64,000 nt of DNA from JAHBXE01 sp044222195 (GTDB taxonomy: Bacteria > Planctomycetota > Phycisphaerae > Phycisphaerales > UBA1924): the NCBI GenBank assembly GCA_044222195.1, contig JBGANS010000009.1:1-64000 (forward strand), read 5' to 3'. Shown in pieces: positions 25,315 to 34,900 of the stretch. Below the pieces are notes generated by a model. It searched no databases. It saw nothing but the letters and a program-made list of their open reading frames with translations, and was not told the origin of the DNA. A program made the position numbers and the translations under genes. How positions within the stretch are numbered: the first letter of the stretch is position 1; every line of letters begins with the position of its first letter.

Positions 25315-26169
25315 ATGAAGAATGGAGTCAAAGGTGTGGTCCGGGTGGGCGCGATGTTCATGGCGGCGGTGCTGACCATGGGCGGGTGCGCGAACCAGCA
25401 GGCGCTGGACATGGCGAAGGAAGAAAACCGGAGCCTGAAGAACCGGATCAATGAGCTGCAGTCAGACAACGCTCAGTTGAAGACTGAGAACGACCTGATG
25501 CAGAAGCAGCGGATGTCGCAGGAGCAGGCTCTGGCAGCGGCGAACGCGCTGGCGGCGGAGATGCAGAAGAAGCTGGGTATGTCGGCGGAGGACTACAAGG
25601 CTCTGCTGGCCCGGCTGGACACGATGAAGTTCGGGGACATCGACCCGATGACGGACCAGGCGCTTCGGGACCTTGCGGCGGCGCACCCGGACCTGATCCA
25701 GTACGACTCGGACATGGGCCGGCTGCGGTTCAGCTCGGACCTGACGTTTGACTCGGGGCAGGATCGTGTGAAGGAGAACGCGGCTCAGAGCCTTGCGGCG
25801 CTGGCGCGCATCCTGAAGACCGGACCGGCTTCCGGATATGAGGTGATGATTCTCGGGCACACCGATGCGCAGCCGATCAGCGCGGGGACCGCGAAGAACC
25901 ATCCCACGAACATGCATCTATCGTGCCACCGGGCGATCGCGGTGCGGCAGTCGCTCGCGGGCCAGGGTGTGGATAAAGGCAAGATGTACGCCGCGGGCTG
26001 GGGCGAAGAGCGTCCGATCGCGGCGGCAGGCCCGAAGGGCGAGTCGGCGGCGAATCGGCGGGTGGAAATCTACCTGACGAAGTCGACGGCGATGGCGGGC
26101 GCGCCGGCGAAGGCGACGCCGCCTTCGGCGAACGTGGTGACGCCGCGCGAGCCGGATATGACGAAGTAG
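25315..26169 (+). CDS. OmpA-family outer-membrane lipoprotein with coiled coil
   Basis: The protein has 284 residues. A lipoprotein signal ends in the lipobox LTMGGC (Cys about residue 25). A long alpha-helical coiled coil follows (about 30-90: KEENRSLKNRINELQSDNAQLKTENDLMQKQR). The C-terminal OmpA peptidoglycan-binding domain has LTFDSGQDRVKENAAQSLAAL, VMILGHTDAQPI, LSCHRAIAVRQSL and GWGEERPIA...NRRVEIYL, with the Asp and Arg that hold diaminopimelate. It likely anchors the envelope to peptidoglycan. The ATG at 25315 starts the signal. Short GTGACGSA repeats and a terminator follow. Confidence 0.9.
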   Translation: MKNGVKGVVRVGAMFMAAVLTMGGCANQQALDMAKEENRSLKNRINELQSDNAQLKTENDLMQKQRMSQEQALAAANALAAEMQKKLGMSAEDYKALLARLDTMKFGDIDPMTDQALRDLAAAHPDLIQYDSDMGRLRFSSDLTFDSGQDRVKENAAQSLAALARILKTGPASGYEVMILGHTDAQPISAGTAKNHPTNMHLSCHRAIAVRQSLAGQGVDKGKMYAAGWGEERPIAAAGPKGESAANRRVEIYLTKSTAMAGAPAKATPPSANVVTPREPDMTK

Positions 26170-26170
26170 G

Positions 26171-26199
26171 CAGTGACGCAGTGACGGAGTGACGCAGCA
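26171..26199 (+). repeat. GTGACGSA short tandem repeat after the OmpA lipoprotein gene
   Basis: Directly after the stop codon lie consecutive GTGACGCA, GTGACGGA and GTGACGCA words of 8-bp period. The same words occur after prs (7859) and after the peptide-binding protein gene (61469). Confidence 0.7.
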
Positions 26200-26208
26200 A
26201 AGATTCGA

Positions 26209-26243
26209 GAGGCGGGCCGATGGCCCGCCTCTTGTTTGTTTTT
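26209..26243 (+). terminator. Rho-independent terminator after OmpA lipoprotein
   Basis: The perfect stem GAGGCGGGCC-gat-GGCCCGCCTC (26209-26231) is followed by TTGTTTGTTTTT. It ends the lipoprotein transcript and may also affect the converging mqnC transcript. Confidence 0.9.
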
Positions 26244-26322
26244 GACGGACGTGTGGTTGTGGATTGGAGCCTGTTGGAACGGCGACTCCACGCGTCAGGC
26301 CGTTGGGAGAGGACGGAGGAAG

Positions 26323-27834
26323 TCAGGCCTTGGCGCTGACGGTGAGCTTGGCTCGGGGTTGCTTGGGGGCTTGGATGTGGAGGCGCTGGACGCGGTGGGT
26401 GGACCAATCGGTGACGGCGAGGTCGGGGGATTCGGGGCCGTCGTGGACTTTGATCAGGTCGTAGACGTTGTCGCGCTGGGCGGGGATGAAGCCGGCGCCG
26501 CGGATGAGTCGGCAGAGGACGGCTTCGTCAAGGCAGTAGGTGGTTCCGGCCGAGGAAACGACGTTTTCCTCCATCATGACGCTGCCCATGTCGCTCGCAC
26601 CGAAGGCGAGGGCGACCTGGCCGATGTGGGGGCCCATGGTGACCCAGCTGGCGCCGATGGAGTAGATGTTGTCGAGGAAGAGTCGGGAGAGGGCCTGGGT
26701 GCGGAGGTAATCGGTGGAGCCGGACATGCGGACGCGCTTGCCGAAGAGGTGGGCGGTGGGGAAGCGGGAGCGGTCGAGGGAATCGAAGTCGAGAAAGTCG
26801 GCGGAGCGGGAGCCCCTCGGGAGTTGATCGGGGTCGGGCGCGGCGAGCGCGCGGGCGACGGCATCGCCCGGGAACTCCTGTTTGGGTTCGGCGGGGTCGG
26901 TGCCCCAATCGGGGACGCGGCCGAGGGGAGTATTTTCGCGCTGAAACGGCCAGGAGATGAAGGCCTTGTAGTGGCCTTGGGTGGCACGCCTCTCCGAGGC
27001 GTGTGGTTCCGCAGCTTCTTCGCGCACGCCTCGGAGAGGCGTGCCACCAAGAGCCAGATCCTGCCACTTGCGGACGAGGGCCATGTGATGGATTCGGTCG
27101 GCGTGGCCTTCGATGTGGCCGAACATCATGGTGGCGCTGGTGAACATGCCAAGAGAGTGGGCGACGTACATGGTGGTGAGCCAAGCGTCGGCATCGCACT
27201 TTCCCAGGCCGATCTTGCGACGAACAGCGGGGGCGAAGATTTCGCCGCCGCCGCCGGGGATGGAGTCGAGGCCGGCGTCGCGGAGGCGGACCATGACCCA
27301 GCGGAGCTTGTCTTCGAGCGTGGCGCCCGGTGGATCGAAGAAGTGAACGAACTCGATGAACTCCGGCGGTGAAAACCCGTGGACGTGAACGTGCGGGTGG
27401 CGCTCCTTGATGGCGCGGAGAAGCTTGGTGTACCACTCGAGCGGCAGGGCCGGGTTCATGCCGCCCTGCATGAGGATCTGCGTTCCGCCGATGGCGACCA
27501 GCGAGTCGATCTTGTCGAGCAGCGCTTCGTAGCTGAGCGTGTACGCGTCCGATTCGTGCCCATCACGGCGGAAGGCACAGAAGGTGCACTTGGCGTTGCA
27601 GACGTTGGTGTAGTTGATGTTTCGATCGATCACGTAGGTGCGGTAGGTGTCGCCGTGGAGGGTTCGGGCGCGTGCGTCGGCCCATCGGCCGAGCGAGGTC
27701 AGCGGCATGGTGCGGAAGAGCTCGAGCCCCTGTTCGAACGTGAGCCGGGCGTGCCCCTGGCTGACGGCCGAGAGCAAGCCCGGGTCTGCGGCGCTGAGGT
27801 GCGGATGCTCTGGCGGTGGGGAATGCATGGTCAT
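26323..27834 (-). CDS. mqnC: Dehypoxanthine futalosine cyclase (radical SAM, MqnC) with insertions
   Basis: Radical SAM enzyme of the futalosine menaquinone pathway. The 4Fe-4S motif CNAKCTFC is at residues 79-86 (Cys 79, 83, 86), preceded by YVIDRNINYTNV. IGGTQILMQGGMNPALPLEWY, HGFSPPEF, GLDSIPGGGGEIF, ATMMFGHIEG and ASWVTMGPHIGQVALAFGASDMGSVMMEENVV are all MqnC landmarks. The protein has 503 residues against about 370 usual. Extra text lies at about 262-286 (LGGTPLRGVREEAAEPHASE...), coded by a nested palindrome at 26978-27050, and at about 310-370 before YLRTQALSRLFLDN. Both keep the frame, so a working enzyme is possible. ATG at 27828 is an alternative start. Confidence 0.9.
   Translation of the reverse strand: MTMHSPPPEHPHLSAADPGLLSAVSQGHARLTFEQGLELFRTMPLTSLGRWADARARTLHGDTYRTYVIDRNINYTNVCNAKCTFCAFRRDGHESDAYTLSYEALLDKIDSLVAIGGTQILMQGGMNPALPLEWYTKLLRAIKERHPHVHVHGFSPPEFIEFVHFFDPPGATLEDKLRWVMVRLRDAGLDSIPGGGGEIFAPAVRRKIGLGKCDADAWLTTMYVAHSLGMFTSATMMFGHIEGHADRIHHMALVRKWQDLALGGTPLRGVREEAAEPHASERRATQGHYKAFISWPFQRENTPLGRVPDWGTDPAEPKQEFPGDAVARALAAPDPDQLPRGSRSADFLDFDSLDRSRFPTAHLFGKRVRMSGSTDYLRTQALSRLFLDNIYSIGASWVTMGPHIGQVALAFGASDMGSVMMEENVVSSAGTTYCLDEAVLCRLIRGAGFIPAQRDNVYDLIKVHDGPESPDLAVTDWSTHRVQRLHIQAPKQPRAKLTVSAKA
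26978..27050. repeat. Nested palindromic element inserted within mqnC
   Basis: Two arms of 26 and 27 bases (26978-27003 and 27024-27050) are near-perfect inverted copies with one missing base, separated by 20 bases. Each arm is itself a small hairpin, CACGCCTC-tcc-GAGGCGTG, flanked by GTGGCA. The element is in frame within mqnC and adds about 25 residues. A decayed arm lies in the gene at 2111-3334. Confidence 0.85.
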
Positions 27835-28014
27835 TCTGGGTTTTCAGGAAGAGTTGAAAAGAGTAGGAGCGGCGGGCGTATAGGGCCAGCGGCGCGAGAA
27901 GGTGATCGGGTTATAGGGGTTAGCACGGGTGGGCGACGGAGGGGAAATGAACGGCGCGACGGCGGCGTGCAGGGCGCCCGGGGAAGGGTCGATATCCGGA
28001 CCGAGGGCACCGTC

Positions 28015-28929
28015 ATGATGAACCCACCCAAACCGCACGTCTCGGCCGCGCTCGCTCAACTTCGCCACGGCGTCACCATCTGCGCGATGGTGGTGTGCCT
28101 GTGTGCGGTGGTGCAGATGCTGGTCTTCGGATTCGTTCACTTCACGCAGGTGAGGTGGGCCAAGCCGCAGCACACAGTGTCGCCGCTGACGTACACGGTG
28201 GTGAAGTCCGGGGAAACGAACGCGGGAACGAGCGCCCCGGTGGGCGCGGCGCAGCCGACGCGGCAACTGAGCGAGTGGGAACCGACGCTGAACACCGCGA
28301 GCGACCTGGCGGTGAGCATCGGGGTGATCGCGACGATCATGCTGGCGCTGCAGTGTGCGCTGGGTGTGTTCATCGCGGGGGCGTCCTCCGTGCCCGGAGT
28401 GGACAAGGCGGTGTCCGCGGCATCGTGGGCGTTGCTGCTGGCCCTGGGCGGCGTGCCGTGGCGCGACTTCATGCCGTCGATCCCGTTCCCGGGCGTGTTC
28501 GGCGACTACCTCGCGATGGTGGCGACGAGCGAGGCCGTGGATGCGGGCTCGGGATCACAGATCAAGCTCTACGCGGTGTACCTGCTGGCGCCGTTTGCGT
28601 CCCTGTGCGGGTCGATCATGGTGCTGTCGCGATTCCGGTCGGGTGTGGCGCAGGGCGTCATCATTCAATCGGTCAGCGAAATTGATGAACGGTTGGATCG
28701 CGAGATGGCGGGGATCCGTGCACGCGGCGTCGCGGCGAGTTCGCCGCGGGCCATGGCGGCGCTGAACACGGCGATCGGGGATGTGCCGGCGCCGATGATG
28801 TCGATCCCGCAGGCGCAGGTCGAAGAGACACCGCCGGCGAATCGGAAGCCGGGGCTGTTCTCGCCGCGCAAGAAGTTCCGGCGGATCGGGGAGCTGGATC
28901 CGGGGGATGGCCTGTCCCGCCCGATCTGA
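28015..28929 (+). CDS. Hypothetical multi-pass membrane protein
   Basis: From the ATG at 28015 the protein has 304 residues with about four hydrophobic helices: GVTICAMVVCLCAVVQMLVFGF near 20-41, VSIGVIATIMLALQCALGVFIA near 101-122, ASWALLLALGGV near 137-148, and YAVYLLAPFASLCGSIMVL near 184-202. A soluble basic tail closes it. No family recognised. The frame is open far upstream but overlaps mqnC antisense and reads as non-coding. A bidirectional terminator follows. Confidence 0.6.
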   Translation: MMNPPKPHVSAALAQLRHGVTICAMVVCLCAVVQMLVFGFVHFTQVRWAKPQHTVSPLTYTVVKSGETNAGTSAPVGAAQPTRQLSEWEPTLNTASDLAVSIGVIATIMLALQCALGVFIAGASSVPGVDKAVSAASWALLLALGGVPWRDFMPSIPFPGVFGDYLAMVATSEAVDAGSGSQIKLYAVYLLAPFASLCGSIMVLSRFRSGVAQGVIIQSVSEIDERLDREMAGIRARGVAASSPRAMAALNTAIGDVPAPMMSIPQAQVEETPPANRKPGLFSPRKKFRRIGELDPGDGLSRPI

Positions 28930-28974
28930 GCGCACGTTGCGAGTCGCGCTCATCGGCGTGTAGAACGAAAGGTC

Positions 28975-29018
28975 GAACAACGATTGCGGGCCGGGATTGC
29001 TCCCGGCCCGCGTTGTTC
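28975..29018. terminator. Bidirectional terminator-like hairpin
   Basis: The inner stem GCGGGCCGGGA-ttgc-TCCCGGCCCGC (28986-29011) is extended by GAACAACG pairing with CGTTGTTC. It sits between the converging membrane protein gene (ends 28929) and the PEP-CTERM gene (minus strand, ends 29035), so it can stop transcripts from both sides. Confidence 0.75.
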
Positions 29019-29034
29019 ATGTGGCTTGCCGTAT

Positions 29035-29670
29035 TCACCGGCGACGGCGGAAAGCGACGAGGCCTGCCAGGGCGAGGGGCGCGGCGGCCGATGGCGCGGG
29101 GATCTGGTAGCACTGCGTGTCGATCACGACCTGATCGATGAGCGTGATGGCGCCGACCTGTCCGGGGTTGATCTGGATGCTCTCGAAGGGTGGGCAGATC
29201 GGGGAGTTCCACTTGGTGAGTTCGTGGTACCAGCCGTTGGCGAGGGGGGTGACCTGCGATGAAAGCAGCGTGAAGCCGCCGACCGGTGCGACGATGGTGT
29301 ACGTCGGCGGGGGGAGCGCGGCGACGCTGAAGAACGTGACCTGAAGCCAGATGTCTTTCTGGTGGGCCGTGACGCCGGTATTGGGGACGCGGAAGCTGAG
29401 GAAGCCGCCGCCTGAAATGTCCCAGACATCGTTGCGGCCAAAGGTGGTGGGGACCCAGGTGGACGCACCGATCGGATTGAAGACCGGGGAGCCGTAGGGG
29501 TTGAAGAGCGGGAGGGCGTCCGGCAGACCTCCGGCCGGGCCGGCGGTGAAGTCCCAGTGCTGGACGGTCGTGCCGGCTCCGAAGCGCCAGGGGGGCGGCG
29601 TGAGGTCATCGGCGAGGGCCGGAACAGCCGTCAGGAGCAGGGCGCACGTAATCGATGAGATGCGGTTCAT
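29035..29670 (-). CDS. Secreted protein with PEP-CTERM-like sorting tail
   Basis: The protein has 211 residues. A signal peptide (MNRISSITCALLLTAVPALA) is followed by a beta-rich mature domain (WDISGGGFLSFRVPNTGVTAHQKDIWLQVTFFSV). The C-terminus IPAPSAAAPLALAGLVAFRRRR has the short hydrophobic helix plus Arg cluster of PEP-CTERM-like sorting signals in Phycisphaerae, with P-A-P in place of P-E-P. AGGAGG lies just upstream of the ATG at 29670. It is divergent from the fucosidase gene. Function is probably in the cell surface or matrix. Confidence 0.75.
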   Translation of the reverse strand: MNRISSITCALLLTAVPALADDLTPPPWRFGAGTTVQHWDFTAGPAGGLPDALPLFNPYGSPVFNPIGASTWVPTTFGRNDVWDISGGGFLSFRVPNTGVTAHQKDIWLQVTFFSVAALPPPTYTIVAPVGGFTLLSSQVTPLANGWYHELTKWNSPICPPFESIQINPGQVGAITLIDQVVIDTQCYQIPAPSAAAPLALAGLVAFRRRR

Positions 29671-29871
29671 GGTTCCTCCTGCGCGGTGCGCGGCGGCTCG
29701 CTCGATACGTTGGGAGCGGGCGCAGCGCCTGAGCGCGATGAACGGGACACCTTGACTGCGTTGAGGGGGGCAGGATCTTGCAGATGCGAAGCGGGAGACT
29801 TCGCGGTTTGCCGGGGGATGCGGCGCGGCAGGCATATGCAGTACAGTGAACGCCCCTACGGAGACGTGCTG

Positions 29872-31941
29872 ATGTTGAAGTCCATACTCGCGGCCGCGGC
29901 GGTCCTGGTGAGCGGTTGTGCCATCCGTTCTGGAGGAGGGGCGGCGACCGAGCCCAAGGATGCGCGGCTCGACTGGTGGCGCGAGGCGCGGTTTGGGATG
30001 TTCATCCACTGGGGGCTGTACGCGGTCCCGGCGGGTGAGTGGGGGGACAAGACGGACCATGGCGAGTGGATCCGTAGCTCGGCGAAGATCCCGCTCTCCG
30101 AGTACGACCAGCTTGTGCACAAGTTCAACCCGGTGAAGTTTGATGCCAACGCGATCGTGAAGGCCGCGAAGGCGGCGGGGATGAAGTACATCGTCATCAC
30201 GAGCAAGCACCACGACGGATTCTGCCTGTTTGATTCACAACAGACCGAGTTCGACGTGATGGCGACGCCGTTCAAACGCGACATCATGAGGGAGTTGAGC
30301 GATGCGTGCCGGCGCGAGGGAATCCGGATGTGCTGGTACTACTCGATCATGGACTGGCACCATCCGGATTACACGCCGCGGCGGGACTGGGAGAAAGACC
30401 GGCCGACGGCCGGCGCGAGCTTCGATCGGTACGTGGCGTACATGAAAGCGCAGCTGGCGGAGTTGCTTTCGAAGTACGGGGACATTGGCGTGCTGTGGTT
30501 TGACGGGCAGTGGGAGGGGACGTGGGACCATGCGAGAGGGTCGGACCTGTACGGATATGTGCGGGGGATTCAGCCGCGAATCATCGTGAACAACCGGGTG
30601 GACAAGGGTGGCGGGGAGTTTGGGATTACGCGCGAGGGTTACGCGGGGGACTTTGGCACGCCGGAGCAGGAGATCCCGCCGACGGGCCTTCCCGATGTGG
30701 ATTGGGAAACCTGCATGACCATGAACGATCACTGGGGATATAACCGGGCGGACACGAAGTTCAAGACCACACAGGACCTGATCCGGAAGCTGGCGGACAT
30801 TGCGAGCAAGGGCGGGAATTTTCTGTTGAACGTGGGACCGACGGCGGAGGGAGAGATACCACCGACGAGCGTGGCGAGATTGAAGGAAATAGGGGAGTGG
30901 ATGGATCGGAACGGGGATTCGATCTACGGGACCAAGGCCGGGCCGATGGGGCTGCCGAAGTGGGGGCGGTGCACGCAGAAGCAGATCAAGGGGCCGGATG
31001 GAAAGGCGGCGACGCGGCTGTACTTGCACGTGTTTGAATGGCCGCGGAATGGGAAGCTGGTGCTGGAAGGGATCTACAACGAGCCGATTGGGGCGTCGAT
31101 CCTGTCGTGGCCGGATGGGCCAGCGCTGAACGTGTCGCGGGAGGGAGCGGGGAAGGACAACCTGGCCATTGCCGTTCCGCTGACGGCGAGGGATGAGAAC
31201 GACACGGTCGTGGTGCTTGATGTGATGGGGAAGGCGGATGTGGCGTTCCCTCCGGAGATCGAAGGATTTGCGGACATCTTCGTGGGTGCGATGGATGTGA
31301 ACGCGAAGGCGCGGCGGGAGAACGTGGTGCTGCGGTATACCGTGGACGGGAGCGAGCCGACGGCGAAGTCTGCCGAGATGACGGGAGTGAAGATCAGCAC
31401 GACGTGCACCGTGAAGGTCAAGGCGTTCCGGGGCGAGAAGTCGGTGAGCCCGACAGGGAGCCGGAAGTTCACACGGGTGGAGTGTCGAAAGGGGATCAAT
31501 ATTCTCGCCGCCGAGCCGGGGCTGAAGGCGGATTACTACGAGGGCGACTACGACACGTTGCCGGACTTTGCGAAGGTGGAGGCGAAGAAGACGAGCGTGG
31601 TGAAAGCGTTTGATCGCAAGCCGCGAGATCGGGATGACCGGTACGCGTTCCGGTATCGCGGGTATATCACGGTGCCGACGGATGGGGTGTATCGGTTCTT
31701 CACGAACTCGGACGATGGGAGTCGGCTGTGGATCGGGGATCAGCTCGTCGTGGACAACGATGGGTTGCACAGCGCGAGCGAGAAGTCGGGCGTGATCGCG
31801 CTCGCGGCGGGATTGCACATGTTCACGGTGGGGATGTTTGAGAAGTCGGGCGGGGATGAGTTGCAGGTGATGTGGGAGGGGCCGGGGATCAAGAAGGGGG
31901 AGGTGCCTTGGACGGCGTTGTGCAGGGATCCTGGGAACTGA
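29872..31941 (+). CDS. Alpha-L-fucosidase (GH29) lipoprotein with PA14 domain
   Basis: The protein has 689 residues with a lipoprotein signal (LVSGC, Cys 16), so it is tethered outside the cytoplasm. The GH29 catalytic domain spans about 30-350: FIHWGLYAVPAGEW, TSKHHDGFCLF and VLWFDGQW, where Asp 211 is the likely nucleophile. It removes alpha-linked fucose from glycans. A linker with a YTVDGSEPT module (about 485-530) follows, and then a PA14 domain (about 550-685: GLKADYYEGDYDTL, GYITVPTDGVYRFFTNSDDGSRLWIG) likely to bind carbohydrate. Next to it on the opposite strand are the mannosidase and sugar importer genes, so it fits a glycan-use locus. Confidence 0.93.
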   Translation: MLKSILAAAAVLVSGCAIRSGGGAATEPKDARLDWWREARFGMFIHWGLYAVPAGEWGDKTDHGEWIRSSAKIPLSEYDQLVHKFNPVKFDANAIVKAAKAAGMKYIVITSKHHDGFCLFDSQQTEFDVMATPFKRDIMRELSDACRREGIRMCWYYSIMDWHHPDYTPRRDWEKDRPTAGASFDRYVAYMKAQLAELLSKYGDIGVLWFDGQWEGTWDHARGSDLYGYVRGIQPRIIVNNRVDKGGGEFGITREGYAGDFGTPEQEIPPTGLPDVDWETCMTMNDHWGYNRADTKFKTTQDLIRKLADIASKGGNFLLNVGPTAEGEIPPTSVARLKEIGEWMDRNGDSIYGTKAGPMGLPKWGRCTQKQIKGPDGKAATRLYLHVFEWPRNGKLVLEGIYNEPIGASILSWPDGPALNVSREGAGKDNLAIAVPLTARDENDTVVVLDVMGKADVAFPPEIEGFADIFVGAMDVNAKARRENVVLRYTVDGSEPTAKSAEMTGVKISTTCTVKVKAFRGEKSVSPTGSRKFTRVECRKGINILAAEPGLKADYYEGDYDTLPDFAKVEAKKTSVVKAFDRKPRDRDDRYAFRYRGYITVPTDGVYRFFTNSDDGSRLWIGDQLVVDNDGLHSASEKSGVIALAAGLHMFTVGMFEKSGGDELQVMWEGPGIKKGEVPWTALCRDPGN

Positions 31942-31956
31942 GGCCGAGTCGGCGGA

Positions 31957-34900
31957 CTATCCCAGCGTCACGGCCAGCGTGATGATTTGGAAGGGCTTGA
32001 TGGCGAAAGTCGTTACGCGCGGCGATTGTTCGTGATTCAGTTTGAGTGCAGTTGGCCGCTCCAACAGATCCACTGGTTCCACTGCGTGTGCGGGAAGCCT
32101 CCAATCGATGACGCACTTTCCGCCCCGACCGATACTTTCCACCAAGCGGACGATGAGCTTGTTGGGCTCGCCTGACTCTGGTGGTTTGATGGCAACGATG
32201 CGGACGGCGGCAGTTCCCGACACTCGGAATGGAGCCCACGAGTCTTCAATCGAACCCGGGTGGCCGGGAGCCAGTGGGACGGCCCACATCGGCCGCGTCA
32301 GGAGTTCGGCTTGCTGATCGACCTCTGAGGCTCGCCAGTCGCCGGCGTGTGGCATGAGGCTGTAGGTAAACTCGTGCTTGCCTCGATCGGCCTCCGGATC
32401 GGGCCACTTGGGGCTTCGCAGCAGGGAGAGGCCCATGATCGAGCCGTGGCAGGAGTGGCCGTACTTGCATTCGTTGAGGACGGCGAGGCCGCGGCCGCGC
32501 GTTCTGTTCGCATCCGGCACGGACAAGTCCATCCAGCGGTGCGCGGGGACCTCGAACTTGGCCTTGTCGAGGGGGTTGTCGCGTGTGGTCGGGCGCTGGA
32601 TGTGGCCGAATGGGATTTCGTAGGTGGCGTGGGTGGAGCGGATGTTCGTTGGAAAGAGAACGCGGAGGAGGGTGTGGTCTTCGCGCCAATCGATCTGGGT
32701 GTGAATGTCGAGCCGCGGTGAGTGATCATCGAGGATGAGCGTTTGGATCAGGCGGCTACCTCGTCCGAGTTGGCGCTCGACGACGATGGACTGCCGACCC
32801 GGAGAATCCATTCGCATCCAGCGATCGACGTCGGTCTCCACCGGGTGGGCGTGATTGAGGTAGTCCTCATCGATGTCCCAGGCATCCCAATGGGAGGGCT
32901 TGTCGGTGAAAAGGACGAGTTGGTTCAGTCCGGCCGCGGCGGCTACGTCGGCGGCGCCGGTGCGACACAATGAGGTGATCCGGCCGCGACGGTCGATGCG
33001 AGCGGTCACTATCCCGTTGTCCAGGACGTCTTCTGATCTGGCCGGAGAGAGGCGAGGTTCCGATTCAGCGGCCTCGACGACACGTGCACCCCTTGCGGGC
33101 ACATCGCGTGCAAAGATCCGGCGGGCGTTGCCTTCAGACGTAGGCCCTATCACCCAGCCCGATGCCCGATCCGACGACGGGTTGAAGACCAGCACGGGTT
33201 CGCGGAACCCTTGCGTGTCGAACGCCTCGCCCCAGCGCCGAGTGGCGGTTGCTTCCAGTTCCTCACATACGTCGAACACTTTGACGTGGTCGCGATCCGC
33301 ATCGCGGTAGACCTCGCCGATAGACGAGCCGGGGAGAATGTCGTGGAACTGGTTTAGGAGTGTGAGCGACCAAGACTCATCCAGCTTGGTCCTCGCGGCG
33401 GCGAGATCGGCCTTTGGAAGCGACGTCGGGCCGGCGAAGGTGAGCCACTCGGCGGTAGCGAGGAGAGCTTCCGATCGGGCGTTGCCTGCTTTGGTTTGAG
33501 CCTGCGTCGTGTACGTGCCGCGGTGGCGTTCGAGGTAGAGCTCGCCCTGGTACACGGGGAGCGATGTGCCCGCGGCGTCGAGTTTGGCTGCTCGCTGATG
33601 AAACTGATGGCAGAAGTCCGCCGTGCCGCGCGGTGTCGTTGAAGGGAGAACCGGGCACTTGGCGGAGAGCTGCGAGTACAAGAGGTTCCAGTCGGTCGGG
33701 CCGCCGCCGCCGTCGCCGTATCCGAAAGGCTGGAGCCAGGGCAGGTGATGCGGGTCTTTGCGGGATGCGATTCTCTGGCCGCGGATGAGTTCAAAGGGAG
33801 TGTTGGTCGCGTTGTATTCCTGGCCCGGGGTGAGGTGCGAGAGGATCTCAGTGCCGTCGATGCCGCGCCAGCGGAAGTGGGTGTGGGGGAACTCGTTGGT
33901 TTCATTCCACCAGAGCTTGTTGGTGATGAAGGTGTCGAGGCCGGCGAGGCGGAAGATCTGGGGCAGGCTCGCGGCGAAGCCGAAGGTGTCGGGGAGATAG
34001 GCGAGGCGTTGCGGGGGAAGGTCGGGGAAGTTCTCGCGCCAGAACCTGTTGGCGTGGAGGATTTGGCGGATGAACGACTCGCCAGAAGGGAGGTTGCCGT
34101 CGGGCTCGACCCAGAAGGCGCCGAGCGGTTCCCAGCGGCCCTCTTTCACGCGGGCACGGATTTGTTCGAAGAGTGGCGGTGATTGTTCTTTGACCCATTG
34201 GTACTGCTGCGGCTGTGTGCAGAGGAAGTGGTAGTCGGGAAACCGCTCCATGAGGCGGAGGGAGGTGGCGAAGGTGCGGAGGGCTTTGCGTTTGGTCTCG
34301 GCGATGGGCCAGAGCCAGGCGGTGTCAAGGTGGGCGTGGCCGACGGTCCAGCAGGTGCTCGGCGTGAGGGTGTCGCCAGGGTTCATCGCCGATTCGATCG
34401 TCGCGATGGCCTCGGCGGTATGGGATGGCCATCTGGCGACTACCGATTCGAGCGCGGCCGTCAGTGTGCCAAGGTGGGAAGCATCGTCGGGAGTTTGCTC
34501 CAGTACGAGTCTGGCAAACTCAAAGGTCCGCATGAGTCGCCATGCGTCTTGATCGACGGTGACCAGCTCGCACTTTTCGAATCGGCCGGGCGTGGGTTCG
34601 CGCCAGCGGGCCATGTGTTCCGGCGGTTCCCAGAAGAGCTGGTCGGTGATGCCGAGGACGTGGTTGCACGCGGCCTCTATATAGAGGTCGATGGGCTCGC
34701 CGGCCTTTGCCTTTGGGAATAGGACGGCGGTTTCGCGATTGATGTCGAAGCCGTGGTAAGGATCATCGTCGCGCCAGAGCAGGGCTTCGGTGGCGGTGCT
34801 GAAGCGGAGGCAGACGCGCTGGCCGGCCATGGAGGCGGGGACTGTGCCGCGGATTCGGAACCAGGCGGTGGACCAGGCCGGGCCCCAGTGCCAGCCGAGG

